Positions 16,818-28,499 of a stretch of DNA of 41,357 nucleotides are shown piece after piece. Every line of letters begins with the position of its first letter. Position 1 is the first letter of the stretch. The stretch comes from Mesorhizobium sp. (GTDB lineage Bacteria > Pseudomonadota > Alphaproteobacteria > Rhizobiales > Rhizobiaceae), in the NCBI RefSeq assembly GCF_017306585.1, contig NZ_JAFKIC010000142.1, positions 1 to 41,357 of the forward strand, written 5' to 3'. Below the pieces are notes generated by a model. The model saw only the letters and a program-made list of their open reading frames with translations, was not told where the DNA came from and ran no database searches. The position numbers were made by a program, and so were the translations under genes.

Positions 16818-17699
16818 ATGGCGGATTTTATGCGCCCGACCCTCGACAGCGATCTTCTGCGCACCTTCGTCGCCATTGCCGAGGCCGGCAATTTCACCAG
16901 GGCCGCGGAACTGGCCGGCCGCACCCAGTCGGCTGTGTCGATGCAGATGAAGAAGCTCGAGAGCCTGGTGGGCGACAGCCTGTTCGAGCGCGGTTCACGC
17001 GGTGTCGCGCTGACGCGGCGAGGCGGCGAGCTGATCGTCAATGCCCGTCGCATCGTTTCGCTGCTCGATGAAACGGCGGCCTCGATGACCGCGGCGCCGC
17101 TCGGGGGGCCGGTGCGTATCGGCATTCCCGAGGAATATGGCCACGCCATCCTGTCGCGCGCGCTGGGCGCCTTCTCGAAGCGCCACACCAAGGTCGAGGT
17201 CACCGTCCGCTACGCGCATTCGGAGGCGCAGATCGCCGCGCTCGCCGCTGGCGAACTCGATCTCTGTGTCGTGTTCGAATGGCAGGATCCTTCGGGTGGC
17301 GAAGTGCTGATGCATGACCCGACCGTCTGGGTGACGTCGGCCTTCCACCACACACACGAAGAGCGTCCGGTCCCGATCGCGCTCTACAACCGGATCAGCT
17401 GGTGCAAGCACTTCGCCATCAAATCGCTGGAACAGCGCGGGCTCGCCTACCGCGTCGCCTATACCAGCGACACCACGGGCGGCCTGAAACTCGCTGTCAC
17501 GTCGGGCCTGGCGATCGCGCCGATCTCGCGCAGCAACATTCCGGCGGACTGCCGCGAACTGACCGCCGCCGACGGGTTCGGCGACATCGATTCATCGAAT
17601 GTGGTTATGCACCGCAACCCGAATGCTTCGGGGGAGGCGATCGATGGGATGGAGGAAGCGATCCGCGAGGCGTTCGTCAACAGCAGGGTCAGTCTCTGA
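16818..17699 (+). CDS. LysR-family transcriptional regulator
   Basis: The 293-residue regulator has an N-terminal winged HTH (LLRTFVAIAEAGNFTRAAELAG, then RTQSAVSMQMKKLESLVGDS) and an effector-binding domain beginning near GGPVRIGIPEEYGHAILSRA. It is full length. The target is probably the divergent EamA transporter and itself, through the dyad upstream. The effector is unknown. Two starts are possible, 16818 or the in-frame ATG at 16830 (MRPTLDSD), which looks more like other family N-termini. The 3' end overlaps the convergent glyoxalase-like gene by 11 bp. Confidence 0.9.
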   Translation: MADFMRPTLDSDLLRTFVAIAEAGNFTRAAELAGRTQSAVSMQMKKLESLVGDSLFERGSRGVALTRRGGELIVNARRIVSLLDETAASMTAAPLGGPVRIGIPEEYGHAILSRALGAFSKRHTKVEVTVRYAHSEAQIAALAAGELDLCVVFEWQDPSGGEVLMHDPTVWVTSAFHHTHEERPVPIALYNRISWCKHFAIKSLEQRGLAYRVAYTSDTTGGLKLAVTSGLAIAPISRSNIPADCRELTAADGFGDIDSSNVVMHRNPNASGEAIDGMEEAIREAFVNSRVSL

Positions 17700-18060
17700 C
17701 ATCTTCATAGAAGGTCAGGCGGTTGCCGAACGGATCGTCGACCGTGACCTCCCTCGTCTTCCAAGGCGTCTCCTCCAGACCCGGCCCGGCAAAGCGGTAC
17801 TTCCTGGCGGTCAATTCATGGTGGAGCCCCGCAACGTCGGTCGTCTCGATCCGGATGTGGGAGCCCGGCGTGCCATCGCCATGATGTTCGCTCAGATGCA
17901 ACACGCAGCCGTCACGGCAAACACCCGTATAGAGCGGCGCGTTGTCATTGAAGCGGTGTTCGAACTGCACTTTAAAGCCGAGAAAGCCGACGTAGAATTC
18001 GTGCGCCTTGGCAACATCGAATATCCGCAGGATGGGAGTGACGGTGCTCAGCTTCGGCAC
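17689..18060 (-). CDS. Glyoxalase/bleomycin-resistance (VOC) superfamily protein
   Basis: The 123-residue product is a single VOC unit made of two beta-alpha-beta-beta-beta modules. The first runs from TPILRIFDVAKAHEFYVGFLGF and the second from SHIRIETTDVAGLHHELTARK to VDDPFGNRLTFYE. This is the compact form that dimerises. The family covers antibiotic-binding proteins, dioxygenases and isomerases, and I cannot assign a substrate. It follows the TIGR02302 gene on the same strand after 39 bp and overlaps the LysR 3' end by 11 bp. Confidence 0.87.
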   Translation of the reverse strand: MPKLSTVTPILRIFDVAKAHEFYVGFLGFKVQFEHRFNDNAPLYTGVCRDGCVLHLSEHHGDGTPGSHIRIETTDVAGLHHELTARKYRFAGPGLEETPWKTREVTVDDPFGNRLTFYEDVRD

Positions 18061-18099
18061 GGCGGTACAATCGCTTGAGAGGGTTTTGGACGGAAGGGC

Positions 18100-20691
18100 C
18101 TATTTCAGCTCCAACAGCCGTTCGAGGTAGCTGCGTTCGATATCGGGGCTGAGCGCGTTGCCGAGCCGCTTGCGGATCGCTTCCAGGATCTGGCGGGCGC
18201 GCTGCACGTCGATCTCGTCGGGCACCTTCACCGAATCGCCGAAGTCGGGGCCCTGGCTGGCGCGTGGCCGGCCAAGCGGATCGCGGTCGGCGTTCTGCTG
18301 ACGGCCGCCTTCCTGGCTGCCGCCCTGGTCGCCCTGCATGGCCTGCATCTGCTTCATCATGTCCTTGGCGCCCTTGCGCAGCGCCTCCAGCGCCCGGCCC
18401 TGGTGGCCGACGGCCTCGTCGCCCTGGCCTTCGCCCAGCGCCTGCTCGGCGCTGCCCATCGACTTGCCGGCCTCGCCAAATCCTTCATTGGGCTCCATGC
18501 CCATGCCTTCGAGGCTCTTCTTCAGCTGTTCGAGATCGCTTTTGAGCTGGCCCTGGCCTTCCTGCAGCTGCTTCAGCGCATCGGCGAATTCCTGCGGCGT
18601 CATCGGCTTCTGCCCGGCTTGCGGGTCTTGCCCGCCACCCTGCTGGTCCTGCTCCTGGCCGCCCTGGCCCAGCTGCTCGTCACGGTTCTGTCCGCGCTGC
18701 TGCTCGCCGCGCCGCATCTGGTCCATGCGGAAGGTGTCGTTCATCATCTCCTGCTGACGCCGCAGGATATCGCCGAGCTTGTCCATCTGCTGGCGCATCT
18801 GGCTGTCCTGCTCGCCGCCCTGCTGCTGGCGTCCGGCCTGGAGGTTGTTCATCATGTCCTGCAACTGCGACAGCAATTGCTGCGCCTTGTCGCGGTCACC
18901 CGACTTCGCCAGGTTCTCGATCTGGTCCATCATGCGGTCGATGTCGCTCTGGCGCAGTTCCTGGCCGTTCTGCTGCATCTGCGGCGCATTCGGATTCTGC
19001 TTGGCGCGTTCGGCGAATTCCTGCAGGAACTGGTTCATCGCCTCGCGCAGTTCCTTCATCGCCTTCTCGATTTCCTGGTCGCTGGCGCCGTTCTTGATGG
19101 CGTCCTGCAGCGCCTGCTGCGCCTGGCGCAACCGCTTTTCGGCGGCCGAGAGGTTGCCCTCCTCGATGCCGAGCGCGATCTCCCAGAGATAGGCCACTTC
19201 GTTGCGCAACTGGTCGTCGTTCTGCGCCAGCTTCAGCCGGCTGCGCGCGCTCATGATGGCGAGGTAGTGGGACATGTTGGAGAACGTGTCTTCCGGCCTC
19301 AGCGTGATGGCGTCGATCAGGTCGAGCACGCGCGGCTTGGCGTTGGCGTCGAGCGCCAGCAGGCGGCGCTGTTCGATCACCGCGCGGGCCAGCGGGTTGG
19401 TGAAGGGCCTTTCGGGCATGACAAGCGTCTTGGTTTCGCTCGAGGCGGTGTGACCGGCGTCGTCGGTGGCAACCAGCGTCAGCTTGATGCTGCTGCCGGC
19501 CCAGACATGCTCGGTCAGGTCCTTCGTGGTGCGGGCTGCGTTCGACTTGCCGCCACGGCGCGGCAGCGTCAGCGGCATGTCGGGCGGACCATAGAGCGGA
19601 TGCGCGTCCGGCGCCTGTGGGTCGGCCAGCGAGAAGACCGCCTTGGCGGTGGCGGCGCCATAATCGTCATCGATCTGGTAGTTGAGTTCGAAGGCGCCAT
19701 TGGCGGCGCGCTTGGGCTCGCCGACGAAGCGGATCTGCGGCGGCTTGTCCGGAATCACCGCGAAGGCCCAGCGGTCAAGGTTTTCGTCACCCGATTTCAG
19801 CGTCAGCGTGCCGTCGCCGGCGAGCTTACTTGTAAACTGGCGCACCTTGGCGGGGGAGGCCGGGGACGGCGCCGAGGATTTGGCTGTGGTGGCGGCTTGC
19901 GGCGCGGCAGGGTCGATGGCGCGCTCGTTGCCGTCCTTGTCGGCATAGGCAAGCGTTTCTTCGCCCGAGCCTCCGGTCACCCGCAACGAGACATCGCTGC
20001 CCTCGGGGACGTGGAAGGTGGGTGTCGCCTGGTTGGCGTCAGCGGTGAGGAAGACCGGCGGCTTGCCGGTGTAGGCCGGCGGCGTGACCCATGCGTCGAT
20101 GCGCGGCGGCACGGCGTCGTGAACGCCCTGGGCGCTGAAGCCGTCTTCTATCCTGCCGCCTTCCGGCCCGAAGGAAAAGGCGAAGGCGGTGACCAGCAGA
20201 AGCGCGGCCACGGCGCGCAGCCCCCAGGGGTCGCGCTCCGGCACTTGCGTGCGCGGCAGGTCGGCGCCGAGGCTGTCGAGCCTGCCGGCCATACGCTTCT
20301 GGTGCTCGCGCCACAGCGCCTGCGAGAAGCTGCTTTCGCGGCCGCTCGGCCGGTCGGTCTGCACCTGCACGGGGCTGTGCAGCAGCTGGTTGGCGGCTTC
20401 GATGCGGCGGTCGACCTCGGCCGCCGCCGGGATGCGGAAGAACCGAAACGGATAGAGGGCGGCGAGCCCAGCCAGGCCGAACGCCGCGACAAGGCCTATG
20501 CGCGCTACATCCGGCAGCCGGGAGAAGATGCCGAACCACGAGGCGCTCAAAAACAGGCAGGCCACAATGATGAGCGGAAGCAGCAGCGGCCAGCCGCGCT
20601 CGGCAATCATCGAGACCCGTGTCGCCAGCCGGCTCAGAGCCAGGCGTCCGGCCAGCCCGCGATCACTGCTGAAGATGGGTCGTTGCGTCAT
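18100..20691 (-). CDS. TIGR02302-family (DUF4175) membrane protein
   Basis: This protein of 863 residues matches the TIGR02302 plan of alphaproteobacteria. Two or three transmembrane helices lie in the first 175 residues (about 35-52, 62-80, 157-172). A large periplasmic region with Ig-like character follows (IDAWVTPPAYTGKPPVFL, IRFVGEPKRAANGAFELNYQ, IDDDYGAATAKAVFSLADP). A long helical, Gln/Met-rich C-terminal section starts near residue 500 (QQLLSQLQDMMNNLQAGRQQ and GQDPQAGQKPMTPQEFADAL) and ends with a conserved ARQILEAIRKRLGNALSP...ERSYLERLLEL. The function is unknown. The low-complexity part resembles coiled-coil or scaffold segments. It lies downstream of lysA and the dehydratase gene on the same strand. 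Confidence 0.9.
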   Translation of the reverse strand: MTQRPIFSSDRGLAGRLALSRLATRVSMIAERGWPLLLPLIIVACLFLSASWFGIFSRLPDVARIGLVAAFGLAGLAALYPFRFFRIPAAAEVDRRIEAANQLLHSPVQVQTDRPSGRESSFSQALWREHQKRMAGRLDSLGADLPRTQVPERDPWGLRAVAALLLVTAFAFSFGPEGGRIEDGFSAQGVHDAVPPRIDAWVTPPAYTGKPPVFLTADANQATPTFHVPEGSDVSLRVTGGSGEETLAYADKDGNERAIDPAAPQAATTAKSSAPSPASPAKVRQFTSKLAGDGTLTLKSGDENLDRWAFAVIPDKPPQIRFVGEPKRAANGAFELNYQIDDDYGAATAKAVFSLADPQAPDAHPLYGPPDMPLTLPRRGGKSNAARTTKDLTEHVWAGSSIKLTLVATDDAGHTASSETKTLVMPERPFTNPLARAVIEQRRLLALDANAKPRVLDLIDAITLRPEDTFSNMSHYLAIMSARSRLKLAQNDDQLRNEVAYLWEIALGIEEGNLSAAEKRLRQAQQALQDAIKNGASDQEIEKAMKELREAMNQFLQEFAERAKQNPNAPQMQQNGQELRQSDIDRMMDQIENLAKSGDRDKAQQLLSQLQDMMNNLQAGRQQQGGEQDSQMRQQMDKLGDILRRQQEMMNDTFRMDQMRRGEQQRGQNRDEQLGQGGQEQDQQGGGQDPQAGQKPMTPQEFADALKQLQEGQGQLKSDLEQLKKSLEGMGMEPNEGFGEAGKSMGSAEQALGEGQGDEAVGHQGRALEALRKGAKDMMKQMQAMQGDQGGSQEGGRQQNADRDPLGRPRASQGPDFGDSVKVPDEIDVQRARQILEAIRKRLGNALSPDIERSYLERLLELK

Positions 20692-20807
20692 CGGCCCTTC
20701 CTGGACTCGGGCTGAACGGCCCGATCCTCACGATTCGAAGTTTACCAGCAAACACGGCAAAGGCGAGGCGATTGGTAAAAACGTGAAGGCCGTTGAAAGG
20801 GTTGCGC

Positions 20808-21746
20808 TCAGAAAGTGGCGGGGTTGGCGTTGGCGCCACAGACCAGCACCGCAACCCGTTCGCCCGGTGCCGGCGTATAGCGACCGGAAAGGACAGCCGC
20901 GAAGGCTGCCGCACCGCCCGGTTCGGAAATGATGCGTACCCGGTTCCACAGCGCCTTCTGCGCGGCAATAATGTCGTCATCGCTGACCAGGATCGAGCGT
21001 TCGACGAAGGCTTCGGCGATGGGAAACATCATTTCGCCGACGCGCTTCGGCGCCAGCGAATCGGCGGCTACGCCTTCCGCCGGCGCGTCGACGGGATGGC
21101 CCGCCTCGAAGGCACGGTGCAGCGTCGGCGCGCCCTCGGGCTCGATGGCGACGATGCGGATGCGGCCGGCATACCAGGCGGCGATGCCGCCGATCAGGCC
21201 ACCACCGCCGACAGCGACCAGCAGCGTATCGATCTCGGGCAGGTCCGCTTCGATCTCCAGCCCCAGCGTGCCCTGGCCGACCAGCGTTTGCTCCTGGTTG
21301 AAGGCGTGGATCGGCAAGGCGCCGGTCTTTGCGGCGAAATCCTCGCTGGCGGCGAGCGCCTCGGCGTAGCGGGCGCCGCCCACCACGAGGTCGGCGCCAT
21401 AGCCGCGAATACGGTCCAGCTTGGCCTGCGGACTCACCTCGGGGACGAAGATCGTCGCCTTGTGGCCAAGCCGCATGGCGGCGTAGGCGACGGCGGCGCC
21501 GTGATTGCCGCCCGACGCGGCTACCACGCCGGCTTCGGGAACCGGCCGCTCCAAAAGATTTGTGAAGGCGCCGCGCGCCTTGAACGAGCCGGAATGCTGC
21601 AGGCATTCGAGCTTGAGGTCGACCGCCAGCGGCGGCCGGTCGAAATCGGCCATGTCGACGCGCAGCACCGGCGTGTGCCTGATATAGGGGCGGATACGCG
21701 GCTCCATCGCGGCAATGCGTTCGCGGGTGATGGTGGTTTCCGGCAT
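20808..21746 (-). CDS. Threonine/serine dehydratase (PLP fold type II)
   Basis: The 312-residue enzyme is a fold-type II PLP protein. K56 in GSFKARGA is the Schiff-base lysine, ASGGNHGAAVAYAA contacts the cofactor, VAVGGGGLIGG is the phosphate-binding glycine loop, and EPGGAAAFAAV is near the end. There is no C-terminal ACT-like regulatory domain, so it resembles the catabolic, unregulated form rather than biosynthetic IlvA. Deamination of threonine to 2-oxobutanoate or of serine to pyruvate is the expected reaction, but related enzymes act on hydroxyaspartate or are serine racemases. It starts 20 bp after the lysA stop, so the two are probably co-transcribed. Confidence 0.88.
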   Translation of the reverse strand: MPETTITRERIAAMEPRIRPYIRHTPVLRVDMADFDRPPLAVDLKLECLQHSGSFKARGAFTNLLERPVPEAGVVAASGGNHGAAVAYAAMRLGHKATIFVPEVSPQAKLDRIRGYGADLVVGGARYAEALAASEDFAAKTGALPIHAFNQEQTLVGQGTLGLEIEADLPEIDTLLVAVGGGGLIGGIAAWYAGRIRIVAIEPEGAPTLHRAFEAGHPVDAPAEGVAADSLAPKRVGEMMFPIAEAFVERSILVSDDDIIAAQKALWNRVRIISEPGGAAAFAAVLSGRYTPAPGERVAVLVCGANANPATF

Positions 21747-21766
21747 GGCTATCTCCTCCCTTGCAG

Positions 21767-23035
21767 CTACTTCAGCCAGTCCGGCACCGAATCAAGCCCG
21801 ATCAGGTCGTCATAGGTCAGGCGCGGGCGCACGACGTGGAAGCGGTCGCCATCGACCAGAACCTCGGGCACCAGCAGGCGGGTGTTGTAGGTGCCTGCCT
21901 GCACCGCGCCATAAGCGCCGGCCGTGGAGACGGCGACGAGATCGCCGGCCTTCAGCCTCGGCAGGTCGCGGTCGAGGCCGAGATAGTCCCCGGTCTCGCA
22001 GACCTGGCCGACCACGTCGACCATCATGCGCGGCGTGTCGGCCGGCGGCTGCACGACCGGCCTGATGTCGTGGAAGGCGTCGTAGAGCGTTGGCCGGATC
22101 AGATCGTTCATGGCGGCGTCGACGACGAGGAAATTCTTGGCGTCGCCTTCCTTCACGAAAATCACTTCGGAGACCAGGATACCGGCATTGCCAACGATCA
22201 GCCGGCCCGGCTCGAACATCACCTTCAGCCCGAGCCTGGTGACATGCTTGCGCACGATCTGGGCGTAGGCATCGGGGAGAGGCGGCGGATTGTTGTCGAC
22301 GCGGTAGGGAATGCCGAGCCCGCCGCCGAGATCGACATGATCGATCGCGTGGCCGTCGCCGCGCAGCACGCCGACCAGGTCGACCAGCAGGGCGAAAGCG
22401 TCGTCGAAGGGCTGCAGTTCGGTGATCTGGCTGCCGATATGGGTATCGATGCCGGTGACCTTGATGCCGGGAAGCTCCGCCGCGCGGCCATAGACATGCC
22501 GCGCACGCTGCCATGGAATGCCGAACTTGTTCTCCGCCTTGCCCGTGGAAATCTTCTTATGGGTCCTGGCGTCGACATCGGGATTGATGCGCAGCGAAAC
22601 CGGCGCCACCTTGCCGAGCGCCGTGGCGCGGGCCGACAGGAGTTCAAGTTCCGGCTCGGATTCGACATTGAAGCAGAGAATGCCGGCTTGAAGCGCGAAG
22701 TCCATTTCACGCGCCGTCTTGCCGACGCCCGAGAACAGGATCTTGCCAGCCGGAATGCCAGCGGCTAGCGCGCGGCGCAATTCGCCTTCCGAGACCACGT
22801 CGGCGCCGGCGCCAAGCCTGGCCAGGGTGCGCAGCACCGCCTGGTTGGAATTGGCCTTCATGGCATAGCAGACCAGCGCGTCCAGCCCGGAGAAGGCCTG
22901 GGCGAAGACGCGATAGTGCCTGGTCAATGTCGCCGTCGAATAGCAATAGAACGGCGTGCCGACCTGAGCGGCGATATCGGGGATTGCCACGTCCTCGGCA
23001 TGCAGCACGCCGTCGCGGTAGTCGAAATGGTTCAC
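21767..23035 (-). CDS. lysA: Diaminopimelate decarboxylase
   Basis: The 422-residue enzyme belongs to fold-type III PLP decarboxylases. K60 in CYAMKANSN is the PLP lysine. HIGSQI, DLGGGLGIPY, the phosphate-binding FEPGRLIVGNAG, and the C-terminal VCETGDYLGLDR, in which the cysteine acts across the dimer interface, are all present. It makes L-lysine from meso-diaminopimelate, the last step of lysine synthesis. It is the third gene of the leftward argH-lptM-lysA string, separated from lptM by 55 bp that hold a hairpin with a T-run. Confidence 0.97.
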   Translation of the reverse strand: MNHFDYRDGVLHAEDVAIPDIAAQVGTPFYCYSTATLTRHYRVFAQAFSGLDALVCYAMKANSNQAVLRTLARLGAGADVVSEGELRRALAAGIPAGKILFSGVGKTAREMDFALQAGILCFNVESEPELELLSARATALGKVAPVSLRINPDVDARTHKKISTGKAENKFGIPWQRARHVYGRAAELPGIKVTGIDTHIGSQITELQPFDDAFALLVDLVGVLRGDGHAIDHVDLGGGLGIPYRVDNNPPPLPDAYAQIVRKHVTRLGLKVMFEPGRLIVGNAGILVSEVIFVKEGDAKNFLVVDAAMNDLIRPTLYDAFHDIRPVVQPPADTPRMMVDVVGQVCETGDYLGLDRDLPRLKAGDLVAVSTAGAYGAVQAGTYNTRLLVPEVLVDGDRFHVVRPRLTYDDLIGLDSVPDWLK

Positions 23036-23049
23036 GGGAGTGGTTCCGG

Positions 23050-23084
23050 AAAAATTGGACCGGATCGGATGTGAAACCGATCCG
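23050..23084 (-). terminator. Hairpin with T-run between lptM and lysA
   Basis: In the leftward direction the stem CGGATCGG/CCGATCCG (23077-23084 with 23061-23068, loop of 8) is followed by GTCCAATTTTT. This has the form of an intrinsic terminator or attenuator. It would reduce readthrough from argH-lptM into lysA, or shelter lysA translation. The spacing to the T-run is about 6 bases, slightly long for an efficient terminator. Confidence 0.45.
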
Positions 23085-23090
23085 ACCGGC

Positions 23091-23297
23091 CTAGATCAGC
23101 GGGTCGAGGATAAACTTCTTGTCCTGGACCGGTTTTTCCGGCTCCGGCGGCACAGGCTGGTGGGCCTTCTCGGCATCCTTGCGCGCCTGGACCGCCGCCG
23201 CATAGGGGGTGTCGAGAGGCGCTTTGCGGCCGCAGGCGGTTACGGCGGCCATCGCCGCCAGAAGCGTCAGCGTCACCAAGATCCTGCTTCCGGTCAT
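23091..23297 (-). CDS. lptM: LptM-like small lipoprotein
   Basis: This 68-residue protein starts with a lipoprotein signal (MTGSRILVTLTLLAAMAAVTACGRK), with lipobox VTAC and acylated Cys at residue 22. After it comes GRKAPLDTPYAA and a short Lys/Pro/Glu-rich tail. The CGxKGPL-like opening after the lipobox cysteine is typical of LptM/YifL. In Enterobacteria this protein helps disulfide maturation of the LptD translocon for lipopolysaccharide, and it commonly sits between argH and lysA, as here. The start at 23297 has GGATGG upstream; a longer frame begins at 23318. The Gly/Lys pattern differs a little from the enterobacterial one, so functional identity is inferred. Confidence 0.8.
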   Translation of the reverse strand: MTGSRILVTLTLLAAMAAVTACGRKAPLDTPYAAAVQARKDAEKAHQPVPPEPEKPVQDKKFILDPLI

Positions 23298-23361
23298 CGA
23301 TCCATCCGTCCGAAACATTTGCCAGCCGCCGCTTTTAGCCGAGTTCTCGGCGCATTGCACC

Positions 23362-23388
23362 CCGGATATTGCTGGGCGCAATATCTGG
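23362..23388. repeat. Inverted repeat upstream of lptM
   Basis: The arms CCGGATATTGC (23362-23372) and GCAATATCTGG (23378-23388) pair over 11 bp with one wobble and a 5-base loop. Two more ATATT-type words follow at 23389-23409. There is no T-run on the leftward strand. It could be a processing hairpin between argH and lptM or an operator; I cannot tell which. Confidence 0.5.
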
Positions 23389-23435
23389 AATATTGCCGAT
23401 TGAATATCCCGGATACTGCGACGCACCAGCCGGCA

Positions 23436-24836
23436 TTACGCCTTTGCGATGCGCTTTTTCCAATAGCGGATCTGCTTCCTCACTTCCGACGGCGCCGTGC
23501 CGCCGAAACTCACCCGGCTCTTGACCGAGTTCTGCACCGCCAGGACCGAGAAGATGTCGGATGTGATGCCGGGATTGATCGATTGCAAATCCTCCAGCGA
23601 AAGCCTCTCCAGGCTCACTTTCTTCTCTTCGGCCAGCGCCACCGCACGGCCGGTGACATGATGCGCCTCGCGGAACGGCAGGCCCAGCGTGCGCACCAGC
23701 CAGTCGGCAAGGTCGGTGGCGGTGGCGTGGCCGGACCCGGCGGCCTTCTTCATCGCGGCGGCGTTGACCGTCATGTCGGAGACCATGCCGGTCGTGGCCG
23801 CCAGCATCAGGTCGAGCGTCTCGGCGGCGTCGAAGATCGATTCCTTGTCTTCCTGCATGTCCTTGCCATAGGTCAGAGGCATGCCCTTCATCACCGTCAG
23901 CAGGCCGACGAGATGGCCGTTGACGCGGCCGGTCTTGCCGCGCACCAGCTCGGCGGCGTCGGGGTTCTTCTTCTGCGGCATGATCGAGGAGCCGGTCGAG
24001 AAGGAATCCGACAGCCTGATGAAGCCGAACTGCGGCGTCGACCAGATGATGATCTCCTCGGCCAGACGCGACAGATGCGTGGCGCAGATCGCCGCCATGC
24101 CGAGGAATTCCAGCGCGAAATCGCGATCCGAAACGCTGTCGAGCGAATTGCGCATCGGCTCGCGGAAGCCGAGCGCGCTCGCGGTCCGGTGGCGGTTGAT
24201 CGGGAAGCTGGTGCCGGCGAGCGCGGCCGCGCCGAGCGGGCTCTCGTCCATCCGTTCAATGGCATCGCGCACGCGTGACAGGTCGCGCGAAAACATCTCG
24301 ACATAGGCCATGCAGTGATGGCCGAAGGTGACCGGCTGCGCCGCCTGCATGTGGGTAAAGCCCGGCATCACGGTGGCAGCGTGTTCCTCGGCCCGTTCGA
24401 GCAATGCCGTGATCAGCCCTTTCAGCGCCTCGGCGACGCGAAAACATTCGTCCTTGACCCAGAGCCTCAGATCGACCGCCACCTGGTCGTTGCGCGAGCG
24501 GGCGGTGTGCAGGCGGCCCGCCGCCGGACCGATCAGGTCGGCGAGGCGTGCCTCGACATTCATGTGGATGTCCTCGAGCTTCGTCGAGAACTCGAAGGTG
24601 CCGGCCTCGATCTCCTTCAGGATCGTGTTCAGCCCCGCCGCTATTTTTTCTTGATCGGCCGCCGAAATAATGCCCGTTTGCGCCAGCATTTCGCTATGGG
24701 CGATCGAGCCTCTGATGTCCTGGGCATAGAGCTTTCGGTCGAACGAGATCGACGCGTTGATCGCTTCCATGATCGCGGCCGGACCCGAGGCAAATCGTCC
24801 GCCCCACATCTGGTTGCTGGTCTTCTTGTCGCTCAT
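23436..24836 (-). CDS. argH: Argininosuccinate lyase
   Basis: The 466-residue enzyme is full length. It contains the fumarase/aspartase-superfamily signature [10 protein letters not shown] at 282-291, with the catalytic serine in the flexible loop. It also has the conserved [17 protein letters not shown] and [16 protein letters not shown], where the histidine of THMQ is the catalytic residue of the family. It splits argininosuccinate into arginine and fumarate in the cytoplasm. The start is the ATG at 24836, which gives [15 protein letters not shown], the usual N-terminus; the longer upstream frame overlaps tlpA. The divergent tlpA start is only 37 bp away, so the two promoters must overlap. 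Confidence 0.97.
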   Translation of the reverse strand: MSDKKTSNQMWGGRFASGPAAIMEAINASISFDRKLYAQDIRGSIAHSEMLAQTGIISAADQEKIAAGLNTILKEIEAGTFEFSTKLEDIHMNVEARLADLIGPAAGRLHTARSRNDQVAVDLRLWVKDECFRVAEALKGLITALLERAEEHAATVMPGFTHMQAAQPVTFGHHCMAYVEMFSRDLSRVRDAIERMDESPLGAAALAGTSFPINRHRTASALGFREPMRNSLDSVSDRDFALEFLGMAAICATHLSRLAEEIIIWSTPQFGFIRLSDSFSTGSSIMPQKKNPDAAELVRGKTGRVNGHLVGLLTVMKGMPLTYGKDMQEDKESIFDAAETLDLMLAATTGMVSDMTVNAAAMKKAAGSGHATATDLADWLVRTLGLPFREAHHVTGRAVALAEEKKVSLERLSLEDLQSINPGITSDIFSVLAVQNSVKSRVSFGGTAPSEVRKQIRYWKKRIAKA

Positions 24837-24873
24837 CGCTATAAAACCCGTGCTTCGGAGCAGTTTTGAGAAC

Positions 24874-25554
24874 ATGGCAGACGGAAACAGATTCTTCCCG
24901 GCCCCGCGCCTGATCCTCGCCGCCCTGGTGGCGGGAGCGCTGGCCGGCGCGGTGGCGGTATATGTCAGCGAGAGCCGGTCTGGCAACAATGCCGCGCCGC
25001 AAGTGGCGGCCGGCGACAGCAAGGACGATGTTGCCTGCGCCGCCAAGAGCGACCGCGCCAAGAAGGTCGCGGCCGCCGCCACCGGCGAGGTCGCCGCACT
25101 TTTGCCGGCCGACCCGCCGCAATCGATGAAAAGCCTGGCCTTCAACGGCCCGGACGGCAAGCCGATGACCATCGCCGGTCATGCCGGCAAGACGGTGCTC
25201 ATGAACCTCTGGGCGACATGGTGCGCGCCATGCCGCGCCGAAATGCCGGCGCTCGACGCGCTGCAGAAGGAAAAGGGCAGCGACAAGTTCGAAGTTGTCG
25301 CCGTCAATGTCGATGCCGGCGACGATGTGAAGCCGAAGAAGTTCCTTGCCGATACCGGGGTGCACACGCTTGGCTACTACCGGGATTCGACGATGGCGCT
25401 GTTCAACGACCTGAAGACGCGCGGCCTGGCGCTCGGCCTTCCCGTCACCATGCTGATCGACGGCGAAGGCTGCCTGATCGCCCATATGAACGGTCCGGCC
25501 GAGTGGGCAGGCCCTGACGCCAAAAGGCTGGTCGAGACAGCCCTTGGCTCATGA
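24874..25554 (+). CDS. tlpA: TlpA-like membrane-anchored thioredoxin
   Basis: The product of 226 residues has a transmembrane anchor (about 11-31) and a periplasmic thioredoxin domain with the active site WCAPC at 116-120. The cis-proline loop is GLPVTMLID. An extra cysteine at 55 fits the two-cysteine insertion known in rhizobial TlpA. In Bradyrhizobium TlpA keeps copper-chaperone and CoxB thiols reduced during cytochrome aa3 assembly. The substrate here is inferred from that family. It is divergent from argH by 37 bp and converges on the MHYT gene, leaving a 13-bp gap. Confidence 0.9.
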   Translation: MADGNRFFPAPRLILAALVAGALAGAVAVYVSESRSGNNAAPQVAAGDSKDDVACAAKSDRAKKVAAAATGEVAALLPADPPQSMKSLAFNGPDGKPMTIAGHAGKTVLMNLWATWCAPCRAEMPALDALQKEKGSDKFEVVAVNVDAGDDVKPKKFLADTGVHTLGYYRDSTMALFNDLKTRGLALGLPVTMLIDGEGCLIAHMNGPAEWAGPDAKRLVETALGS

Positions 25555-25567
25555 GCGGCCGGCTGAA

Positions 25568-28000
<2,433 letters not shown>

Positions 28001-28499
28001 CTTATTTCCCCCGAGCCGCCGGAAATAAAAAACGAAATACGACTGATTAATGCTTGGCCATTGAAGGATCGATGAAGTCTTCTGCAACCATAGCGTGCTT
28101 TTCGGGCGCAGACGGCGACGTCCGGTCGAAGCAAGCCGCAGTTTCAGGAGACGCGCCGCTTTCGGGCGGATGCCGCCGCCGGGGGAATAATGGTCCGGGC
28201 AGAGCCGCGGACCGACAACCGCCAGGCATCATGACCAGCCATTGCGCCAGCGCCCGGCTGATCGCTTAGCCGGATAATCATGGCCATTCCGTTTCTAGCC
28301 TTTACGTCTCCGGCCGCCGTCCTAGCTACCTGGTTGCCGGTCCGACGTTTTGATGCCGGCCAAGCCGCCGAAGGAGAGGAAACGAACAGCTGTGCAAAGG
28401 CCCGGGGCCGACAACAGAACTGTCACATACCTTCTCTAAGAGAGCGGGCAAGGACTTGCGCAAGAACCCTTGTCACCAGCCACTCAAGAGGGAAAAACC
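28001..28499. other. Gene-free region between MHYT gene and ugpB
   Basis: About 500 bp hold the divergent start regions of the MHYT and ugpB genes. I see no reliable small gene: open frames here lack good ribosome-binding sites and look like chance products of the high G+C content. A CTGTCAC word at 28420-28426 resembles one half of a PhoB box, but its expected partner 11 bp upstream does not match well. AGAGGGA upstream of 28500 is the ribosome-binding site for ugpB. Confidence 0.5.

Noticed and set aside
18600-19000. Dense CAGCTGC/CTGCTG-like words inside the TIGR02302 gene as a DNA repeat
   Set aside because: They are explained by the Gln/Met/Leu-rich helical segment of the protein, not by an independent repeat array.
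18403-20715. Long rightward open frame opposite the TIGR02302 gene
   Set aside because: It is antisense to a well-supported gene in G+C-rich DNA and reads as Leu/Arg/Ala-rich low complexity with no known domain.
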